A stretch of DNA of 12,997 nt, from positions 1 through 12,997 of the forward strand of contig JARFQX010000885.1 in assembly GCA_029287555.1 (NCBI GenBank). Reading direction: 5' to 3'. Every line of letters starts with the position of its first letter. Positions within the stretch are counted from its first letter, which is position 1. Under the pieces are notes generated by a model. That model searched no databases. It had not been told where the DNA came from and saw nothing but the letters and a program-made list of their open reading frames with translations. Origin of the DNA: Rubripirellula sp. GTDB taxonomy: Bacteria > Planctomycetota > Planctomycetia > Pirellulales > Pirellulaceae. This document shows positions 6,059 through 11,906 of this stretch, piece by piece. The position numbers were made by a program, and so were the translations under genes.

Positions 6059-9027
6059 GCTTCCACCTCCTCGCTCCACGCCTCAACCTGTTCGAGCAGA
6101 TTACCGGCGACGCCTGTCTGCAGAATCATGCCGTAATCATCAAAGCTGACGCGTTCTTGAGTGGGCGCGAAATCGACCGCGCGAATTCGACGAATGCAAT
6201 CGTGAATCAACTCCTCCGCCTGTTCGAGCAACGCATCGGAGAACGAGGCTTCATTGATCTTGGTTTCGCCCTCCTTGCCGCTGATGTTGAAATAACCGAG
6301 CGACACGTCAGCCGGATCCGCATCGATCCCGAGAAACGGAACCATCATGCGGTAAAGTGGCAACTGCAAATCGACCCATTGAAGGCCCTGGTCCGTTTTT
6401 TTGAGATGTTTCTTCTCGGGGGGATGGCCATGCGTCTTGTAGTCGAGGATCGACCAGATCTTCTTGTCACGACGAGAGCAAACATCGATCCGATCGAACC
6501 GGCCTCGGATGTTGAAGGGTTCCCCATCGACGACGATCCGGGCGTTTTGCTCGGGCCCCACCGACGCCTCGACTTGTTCGATCCGCCAACCGTCGGCGAT
6601 CCGGCGGGCTTGCGCCAGCGCGACGGCGCCGAGTTGCCGCTCGGCCTGCGCGAGCTGGATTTGAACGGCGGTCGACGAGGATTGTGAATAGTGCTGCGAT
6701 GCGTACTGGTGCAGGTAGTCGACTAGGTGCCTTTCGATTCGTCGTGGGTCGGCTTCGTCCCGATATCGAGACTTGCCAAACAACTCCAACGCGCCGTGGA
6801 TCAAATCGCCATACTGGTTCGCTGCTAACTCATTGACCGAATCGTCAAGCGGCTTGAGCTTCAACACGTGCCGCAGGTAAAAACGATACGGACACGTCAG
6901 GTAGTCTCGAAACGCCGTCACGCTCAGCCCCGTCACCTCTCCCGGTTTTGCTTCAAGGGGAGGAATCGCCAGCGGATGCCGACCTGGCCCCGGATCAACG
7001 GCAGGTTGATCCCAAGGATGCTCGATCGGCGCGGCTTCACGTCGGCTACCAAGGAGCAACCGCACACGACGGGCGATGTCGCGAGCATCGGCAGCGGTAA
7101 GCAGACGGCTCGGTGGCGTGGGGGACTGATCGGCTCCGCTGCGGCCGACGATGAAGCGTGTCGCGGGTCGAGTCGACACCATCAACTGCATGGCGTAAAG
7201 ATCCCGCGCGTATCGACGGTCATTGTCTTCGATCGGCAACTTGGAACGGAGTGCTCCCGGCAAGAAGGGATCGGCCGTCACCGAGCGGGGGACAAACGGA
7301 TGGTTCAGCCCGTTGACGACCAGCGCCGGGGCATCATCAAGCGCTAGATCAAGCCAGCCGAGAATTTCGACATCGTTCGGTTCGGCCTGCTCCAGCACAC
7401 GGACCTGGGCCAATCGGGCTGACAACATCTCCAGAGCAACCGGTCCCTCAACGGACAGATCGAGGCCCGGATGGAGATCGGAAAAACGCCGCAGCACTCG
7501 GCCCGATGCCTCCAACGCCAACCGCGTCCGCCCGCCAACACGGTCATCCGGCGCGGGGGCATCCGGCGCGGGGGCATCCGGCGAGAGGGCATCCGGCGCA
7601 GGGGCATCCGGCGCAGGGGCACCCGGCGCAGGGGCACCCGGCGGGCCGTCCTCCGGCGCACCGTCAGCTTTCCCACCCTCCTGCCACTCACTGCCGTACA
7701 ACGTGGCCAACCAGCGTTCGACGGCCGGACTCCAGACCGAAATCGGCTTCGCTTCGCCACGAAAACAGGCCAGCCATCGCGTGATCAGCTCGCCCACTTC
7801 TTGTGCTAGCGGGCAACGCTTGACCGCCTCTGGGGGAAGCGGGTCGTCAAGCCGAACTGGAAAGTGCTGACTGAGGAGTTCATCCAGCTGCGTCAACCAA
7901 TCACCGTTTCGATCGGTCAGCTGCGTGGAGACCCAGGCATGCACGTCGGCGTGTCGACCCAGGGCGGCCAACGATTGCCACGACGATCGTTGCAGATGGA
8001 CGGCGGTCAAGTCGAACAGACGGCCGAGCGCTGTCTGCGAAACGGTCCAGCCGAGATGCCGGTGAGTGGCTACCCCGCAACTGCGCAGCTCCACCTCAAT
8101 GGGCCCGACCTGGGACGGATCGGTGACACCCACGGTAATCTGGTCGGCGGAATAGTCTCGACCGTACTCGGCAATCACCTCGGCCACCGCGGCGCACTGG
8201 TCGAGCATATCTCCGGCGGGAATGAGCTGATGATCCTCGATCGGCAGGTGATAGTTGAGCCAGGCTGATGTATTAACGCATCCGAATTCGTCAAAGTAGT
8301 CCGACTTATTGGCCGGCGCAGCAACGAGGGCAATCATCGGACTCTCGAGCGCTCGCAACATCTCGACCACCGCGTCGCTCAGATCACTGGTCCCGATCAA
8401 CACGATCATCCGATCACTGCGACACCGGTCCTGCTCGATCGCCGCTCGCCGCGCCATGAAGGGATCACACAGTCCAACGTCCTCCAATTCACGCAGGTAG
8501 TCTGTCTGGATGCGGCGCAGCAGCGACCAGCGACTGCGTTCGACATTGTTCTCAGCCAACTGGGCAACTTCGGCAAAGGATCGTCGGCTGGAAGCCAATT
8601 CTTCGTGCAAACCGCGCAGCGTTCCCGCCAGCTCGAGCCAGGGACCGATCGGATCGGCAGGCGGAACAATCGGAATCAAAGGCTGGAGGTGTTCGGGCTC
8701 CATGCCCCGCAGCACACGAGCCCAGGCAAGCGTTTGTTCGAATTCCAACGCGACCGGCCGTGGCGGCCGGTAAAGCCGCTCGGGCAATTGGCCGAGCGTC
8801 ATGATCCGCGGCAACTCCAGTTCCAGTCCCTCCTCGCCCGCCTGCCGGGTGAGCAACTCGGCGAGCCGATGGACGCCGTGAGCCGACGGGAGCACGCAAT
8901 CGAGCGATGCCAAGTGGAGTCGATCTTCGGTGGCGAACCGATCTCGCAGCAGCCGAACTGCCTTGGGCAGCAACGGAGCATCCCAGCCGAGAAAAAGGGT
9001 TTCGCACGAGGTGGAAAAGAGTTTCAC
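6055..9027 (-). CDS. addB: AddB-like PD-(D/E)XK nuclease subunit of an AddAB helicase-nuclease
   Basis: This is the nuclease/scaffold subunit of an AddAB-type enzyme, 990 residues from the GTG at 9027. The frame runs up to a GTG at 9165, but those 46 residues look non-coding, and family-like sequence starts at KLFSTSCETLFLGWD. No strong ribosome site precedes 9027, so the start is uncertain. The N-terminal half is an inactivated helicase fold: no Walker A is seen where one would be expected, but blocks such as ALVVNGLNHPFVPRSV and GRSGADQSP remain. The C-terminal PD-(D/E)XK domain (about 695-990) has YLTCPYRFYLR, LIHGALE (His744), GRFDRID (Asp845), LDYKT (Asp862, Lys864) and a QLPLY block (Gln888, Tyr892), so the nuclease should be active. 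The last region lacks the C-terminal cysteine cluster that binds 4Fe-4S in Bacillus AddB. A 15-bp repeat encodes a Pro/Ala/Asp linker at about 455-494. First gene of the addB-addA-yhaO-yhaN operon; its stop overlaps addA. Nuclease call certain; AddB by domain and order. Confidence 0.9.
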   Translation of the reverse strand: MKLFSTSCETLFLGWDAPLLPKAVRLLRDRFATEDRLHLASLDCVLPSAHGVHRLAELLTRQAGEEGLELELPRIMTLGQLPERLYRPPRPVALEFEQTLAWARVLRGMEPEHLQPLIPIVPPADPIGPWLELAGTLRGLHEELASSRRSFAEVAQLAENNVERSRWSLLRRIQTDYLRELEDVGLCDPFMARRAAIEQDRCRSDRMIVLIGTSDLSDAVVEMLRALESPMIALVAAPANKSDYFDEFGCVNTSAWLNYHLPIEDHQLIPAGDMLDQCAAVAEVIAEYGRDYSADQITVGVTDPSQVGPIEVELRSCGVATHRHLGWTVSQTALGRLFDLTAVHLQRSSWQSLAALGRHADVHAWVSTQLTDRNGDWLTQLDELLSQHFPVRLDDPLPPEAVKRCPLAQEVGELITRWLACFRGEAKPISVWSPAVERWLATLYGSEWQEGGKADGAPEDGPPGAPAPGAPAPDAPAPDALSPDAPAPDAPAPDDRVGGRTRLALEASGRVLRRFSDLHPGLDLSVEGPVALEMLSARLAQVRVLEQAEPNDVEILGWLDLALDDAPALVVNGLNHPFVPRSVTADPFLPGALRSKLPIEDNDRRYARDLYAMQLMVSTRPATRFIVGRSGADQSPTPPSRLLTAADARDIARRVRLLLGSRREAAPIEHPWDQPAVDPGPGRHPLAIPPLEAKPGEVTGLSVTAFRDYLTCPYRFYLRHVLKLKPLDDSVNELAANQYGDLIHGALELFGKSRYRDEADPRRIERHLVDYLHQYASQHYSQSSSTAVQIQLAQAERQLGAVALAQARRIADGWRIEQVEASVGPEQNARIVVDGEPFNIRGRFDRIDVCSRRDKKIWSILDYKTHGHPPEKKHLKKTDQGLQWVDLQLPLYRMMVPFLGIDADPADVSLGYFNISGKEGETKINEASFSDALLEQAEELIHDCIRRIRAVDFAPTQERVSFDDYGMILQTGVAGNLLEQVEAWSEEVEA
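6066..6071 (-). promoter_or_regulatory. Shine-Dalgarno deciding the addA start
   Basis: The minus strand reads AGGAGG, 7 bases, then ATG (6058-6056). The longer reading from GTG at 6079 would place this site inside the coding sequence and has no comparable ribosome site, so the ATG is preferred. The site lies within the last codons of addB. Confidence 0.8.
7546..7665 (-). repeat. 15-bp coding minisatellite in addB (APAPD repeat)
   Basis: Six clear and two degenerate head-to-tail 15-bp units start at 7546, 7561, 7576, 7591, 7606, 7621, 7636 and 7651. The plus-strand consensus is ATCCGGCGCRGGGGC. Units at 7546 and 7561 are identical, and so are those at 7591 and 7606. The length is a multiple of three and in frame with addB, so each unit gives one pentapeptide: APAPD in four units, variants ALSPD and APAPG, and decayed DGPPG and DGAPE at the N-terminal side. 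The product is a flexible, acidic, proline-rich linker between the helicase-like half and the later AddB domains. Copy-number change would not shift the frame. Confidence 0.9.
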
Positions 9028-9111
9028 GATTCGGACGATGGGACCAAAGTGGATCAGCCTTGAAATTACCCAAATCCAGCATCGCGCCGGCCAAGCTTCT
9101 ACTTGCGGCGA

Positions 9112-9133
9112 GGGGCGGGTTGCGGGCGGGGGG
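9112..9133 (+). other. G-quadruplex-type motif
   Basis: Four G-runs (GGGG, GGG, GGG, GGGGGG) are separated by loops of 1, 4 and 1 bases, which fits the usual G3+N1-7 four-run pattern. It lies on the plus strand. In the addB direction the transcript or template would be C-rich here. It is 85 bases or more upstream of the addB GTG. Confidence 0.6.
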
Positions 9134-9182
9134 ATTCCCTTCAGTGTCGCACCGGCGTTTGACACCTCTGGTCAATGCTTCG

Positions 9183-9197
9183 AATTCTCGCAGAATT
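9183..9197. promoter_or_regulatory. Inverted repeat AATTCT-CGC-AGAATT, possible operator
   Basis: Perfect 6-base arms (9183-9188 and 9192-9197) flank a 3-base spacer in the divergent intergenic region. The size suits a dimeric regulator site. It does not match the operators I know, such as LexA boxes. Its arms overlap the only weak -10-like sequence on the plus strand. Function is inferred from position and symmetry alone. Confidence 0.35.
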
Positions 9198-9261
9198 TGC
9201 GGCCCCGCCAATCACCGGGACGAGAACGATGGGGAAGAATTTGACGGTTGTCCTGAATATT

Positions 9262-9273
9262 CCGCCGCGGCGG
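9262..9273. promoter_or_regulatory. 12-base perfect palindrome CCGCCGCGGCGG
   Basis: This self-complementary GC-rich site lies 60 bases before the TIGR03546 start, followed by an AT stretch (GATATAT, 9277-9283). It could be a regulator site or a compact leader hairpin. In GC-rich DNA such a palindrome may also be chance. Confidence 0.25.
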
Positions 9274-9333
9274 GCCGATATATCCATGCTGTGGGTGCCC
9301 AAGGACCGAACATGCGCATGGAGGCGCATCGAG

Positions 9334-10158
9334 ATGATTCTTTGGATTTGCAAACTGGTCAGTACGGCGCGGCGAGCGATAGCGGGTCGAAGATACCCGC
9401 ATCAAATGGCTTGGGGTGTTGCCTTCGGATTACTTCTGGGAGTGATCCCACACGGTAATCTGCTGGCCCTGCTGGTGCTGTTGGTCGTCCTGTCGCTCAA
9501 GGTCAACCACGCCATGGCCGCGCTGACCGCCGTCGGCACGACGTTCCTGGCCTCGCTCTTGGATCCCTACTCGGACCAGGTCGGATCTTACGTGCTGACG
9601 CACCCAAAGCTGCAGGACTCATTCGCCTCGGCGTGGCAGTTACCGCTGGTGCCCTGGACCGACCTGAACAACACGGTGGTGATGGGGAGCTTTCTGATCG
9701 GAGTGGTCTCACTGGTGCCGGTTTTCGCTTTGACCTATCCGCTGTTCCGCATGGTCGCCCCCCGTAACGGTATCGATCCGGAATCAGGCGGTGGCAACGC
9801 GGCGACGCAGGGGGCAACTCCCGGCGCACCCGCTGGCCAACCGCATCAGTTGGTGCTCGTCGATTCCGGCCATGCCACCGTTGCGCCGCCGCACCGCAGC
9901 AAGGAACACAAACCTGAATCATCGGAACGCACGGCCGATGAAATCGACTTTGTGGAAGTGGACAAGGCCGAACGCTGCTCCGAAGGACTTGTCGCCGTCG
10001 AAACTCGCATCGACGTCATCCGAATGAAAGATCACCGCAGCGTCGCGCCCACCGATACACCGGAACCCAACGCTGCCACGGACCAGCAACCGATGGACGA
10101 AGCGTTGAATTACTTGCTTCGCCAATTGCGTGACTCACAACAGAGGAAAGCAGCATGA
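9334..10158 (+). CDS. TIGR03546 (DUF2062-like) inner-membrane protein with long hydrophilic tail
   Basis: This is a 274-residue protein of the TIGR03546 family, function unknown. The ATG at 9334 is chosen because the product then starts MILWICKLV, as the family does, and GGAGG (9320-9324) lies 9 bases upstream. The frame's first ATG at 9175 would add 53 residues without family character. Residues 1-143 hold the domain: an amphipathic start, YPHQMAWGVAFGLLLGVIP (a DUF2062-like glycine/proline motif, 21-39), hydrophobic helices at about 25-55 and 60-76, LLDPYSD, NNTVVMGS (112-119) and a last membrane helix at about 115-138. Residues 144-274 form a charged, low-complexity tail that ends in a likely helix (MDEALNYLLRQLR). 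The usual family member stops soon after the last helix, so the tail of about 131 residues is an addition. The stop overlaps the ATG of the TIGR03545 gene; such pairs are known neighbours in other bacteria. It probably works with that protein in the envelope. Confidence 0.85.
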   Translation: MILWICKLVSTARRAIAGRRYPHQMAWGVAFGLLLGVIPHGNLLALLVLLVVLSLKVNHAMAALTAVGTTFLASLLDPYSDQVGSYVLTHPKLQDSFASAWQLPLVPWTDLNNTVVMGSFLIGVVSLVPVFALTYPLFRMVAPRNGIDPESGGGNAATQGATPGAPAGQPHQLVLVDSGHATVAPPHRSKEHKPESSERTADEIDFVEVDKAERCSEGLVAVETRIDVIRMKDHRSVAPTDTPEPNAATDQQPMDEALNYLLRQLRDSQQRKAA

Positions 10159-11906
10159 TTCGCTGGCGTTTCATCCTGACACGGCTGATTGTCGTCGTTG
10201 CCGTGCTGATGTTGTTGCGTTGGGGCCTTGGTCCCGTTGCCAAGTACCTCACGACCCGGGTCCTGGAGAGTGTCACGGGGGCCAAGGTCGAGATTGCCCA
10301 GGCGAACATCGGCCTGTTTCCACCGCGCGTTCAATACGTCGGGTTTCAGTTGGCCGATCCACGAGCCGACAAGGAAATGCGCGATCTGGTGCGCGCCGAG
10401 ACGATCGACCTGGTGATTGACGGCGAGGCGCTGATGCGTCGACGCTGGGTCGCCCGTGACGGGAAGATCACCGGACTGCAGATCGGCGCCCGTCGCGAAA
10501 ACTCAGGACACGTCGAAACATCACCAAGCGAACCGGCGGAGCCGTCCGGCCCCTCCATGCTTGGCCAGTTGTTTGGGATTGGCGTCGCCAAAGTGAACGC
10601 TGATGCCAAGAACTATGTCAACGACCTGGAGACGGTGCGGCGCAGCAAGGCGATTCGCGAGCGTTGGGAAACCGAATATGACACACTTGTGTCCCGCGCC
10701 CGAAGCCTGGAGAAACAGATTCGCGAGATTCGTGATCAAGCCCGCGGCATCGAAAACCCACTACGCGATTGGCCCGAATTGGAGCGAACACTGGCCAAGG
10801 CGAATCAGGCTCGCGCCGAACTGTTGAATGTGCGTCAAGCGATTGATTCCCTGCCGCAGCGGATGCAAGCTGACTTGTCTCAACTCGAGGAAGCCCGGCG
10901 CATCGACCTTGCCAAGGTCGACCGCTACGTTCCGGGCGACCTGAGCGACGGGGGAGACTTCGGCATCGACATCATGGCGTCCGCGGTACGCGCGCAGGTC
11001 CAGCGAGTTCGCGACTTCATGGAAGGTGGTCGGCGCATCGCCAGTTACACCGTTGTCGCTCCAGAGAGTGAACGAACACGGGGCGTGACCCATGACTTCG
11101 AGGTCTTGGCCCATCCCTCCCTGCTCGTGCGGCGCTGCGAAATCGGCGGGATGATGCGGGCCGATGGAAAACTCTATGCCGTCAACGGTCTAATCGAAAA
11201 CCTGAGTCCTGAACCAGAACTACTTGCCGAGCCGACCCGAGCGAGATTGCGGCTCGAAGGCCCCGAAGTCATTCGAGTGGAATACGTTCGCGACCAGCGT
11301 GATAACCAGGACGTCGATCTGCTAACGCTTCACTGGCCACAAACCAACGCGAAAACGATTCAGTTGGGAGATAAGGACGACGCGGGGATCACGATCAGCG
11401 GTGGCCAACGGGAACTGTGGGTCCAGGTTCGCACCGAGGGCAGTCAGATCGAGGGGCGACTGGTCAGCAAACAAGTCGGCGTGCAAATGGATCTGACCGT
11501 CGATCCCAAGTATGCCGATTCCCCCGCGGTCAAGTCGGTCGGCCAAAGTCTTGCCGGTGTCGATCGAATCGAAGTCGACGCCCGCTTCGCAGGCACTTGG
11601 CGCGAGATCGATTTCAACGTCAACACGAACCTGGGCCAGATCCTTCGCCGCGCGTCGCAGGACGCCATCGACAACCAGGTGCGAGAAACGAAACTGCAAC
11701 TCGCCGCCGCGGTCGACCAGGCGTACCGCGAGCAGACTCAATCGCTGCAGCAGTGGTTAGGATCGCGGCAAAGCGAAGCCCGCGATCTGATGGCCAGCGC
11801 CGATAAGTCGATCGAGGAAATGAGCAAGAAAGTGCTCGACGAAGTGGGTGACGCCGACGCCTATCTCGGTCGTCTTCGTGGAGCCATTCGAGGCCGACTC
11901 AAGTAG
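10155..11906 (+). CDS. TIGR03545 family membrane-anchored AsmA-like protein
   Basis: This is a 583-residue protein of unknown function that fits the TIGR03545 family in layout and partner gene. An uncleaved N-terminal membrane anchor lies at about 8-27 (IVVVAVLMLLRWG), then an AsmA-like beta region at about 36-115 (VTGAKVEIAQANIGLFPPRV). A charged coiled coil spans about 161-256. A beta-rich part at about 295-480 follows, including an AsmA-like GTWREIDFNVNTNLG block, and the C-terminus is helical. Such proteins sit in the inner membrane with the bulk outside the cytoplasm, and AsmA-like relatives are linked to lipid transport or envelope upkeep; the role here is inference. The ATG at 10155 overlaps the stop of the TIGR03546 gene (ATGA) and has a GAGG site 8 bases upstream. 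Its TAG overlaps the end of the convergent gene by 8 bases, with no room for a normal terminator. Confidence 0.85.
   Translation: MIRWRFILTRLIVVVAVLMLLRWGLGPVAKYLTTRVLESVTGAKVEIAQANIGLFPPRVQYVGFQLADPRADKEMRDLVRAETIDLVIDGEALMRRRWVARDGKITGLQIGARRENSGHVETSPSEPAEPSGPSMLGQLFGIGVAKVNADAKNYVNDLETVRRSKAIRERWETEYDTLVSRARSLEKQIREIRDQARGIENPLRDWPELERTLAKANQARAELLNVRQAIDSLPQRMQADLSQLEEARRIDLAKVDRYVPGDLSDGGDFGIDIMASAVRAQVQRVRDFMEGGRRIASYTVVAPESERTRGVTHDFEVLAHPSLLVRRCEIGGMMRADGKLYAVNGLIENLSPEPELLAEPTRARLRLEGPEVIRVEYVRDQRDNQDVDLLTLHWPQTNAKTIQLGDKDDAGITISGGQRELWVQVRTEGSQIEGRLVSKQVGVQMDLTVDPKYADSPAVKSVGQSLAGVDRIEVDARFAGTWREIDFNVNTNLGQILRRASQDAIDNQVRETKLQLAAAVDQAYREQTQSLQQWLGSRQSEARDLMASADKSIEEMSKKVLDEVGDADAYLGRLRGAIRGRLK

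Larger units (their letters stand above)
9028..9333. other. Divergent intergenic region between addB and the TIGR03546 gene
   Basis: About 306 bp separate the chosen starts of the two divergent transcription units, so promoters for both should lie here. The region holds a G-rich tract, a 15-base inverted repeat and a 12-base palindrome (listed separately). A TTGACA box on the plus strand at 9159-9164 has no good -10 partner: the best is AATTCT at 9183, with an 18-base spacer. Both flanking frames stay open into this region (addB to a GTG at 9165, the TIGR03546 gene to an ATG at 9175), but the predicted extensions show no family-like sequence. No RNA gene is recognised. Confidence 0.6.

Noticed and set aside
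6059..6079. GTG start of addA at 6079
   Set aside because: The ATG at 6058 overlaps the addB stop and has an ideal Shine-Dalgarno; the extension would be mostly that ribosome site translated (ERGGGS).
5875..6687. Plus-strand open frame of 270 codons across the addB/addA junction
   Set aside because: It is antisense to two well-supported genes, has no family-like sequence, and is typical of spurious open frames in GC-rich DNA.
7546..7665. CRISPR-like array
   Set aside because: The units are 15 bp, contiguous and without spacers, and they code in frame within addB.
7471..7870. Plus-strand repeat-rich open frames (GHPAR-type and GASGA-type pentapeptides)
   Set aside because: They are reflections of the 15-bp minisatellite, read on the strand opposite to addB.
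9147..9175. Minus-strand promoter TTGACC ... GTGCGA for addB
   Set aside because: The -10 position has almost no match to consensus.
9159..9188. Sigma-70-like promoter TTGACA ... AATTCT on the plus strand
   Set aside because: The -35 box is good, but the -10 matches only half of the consensus at 18-base spacing; too weak to call.
9175..9333. N-terminal extension of the TIGR03546 protein from the ATG at 9175
   Set aside because: The extra 53 residues have no membrane or family character, and the ATG at 9334 has a ribosome site and the family's typical start.
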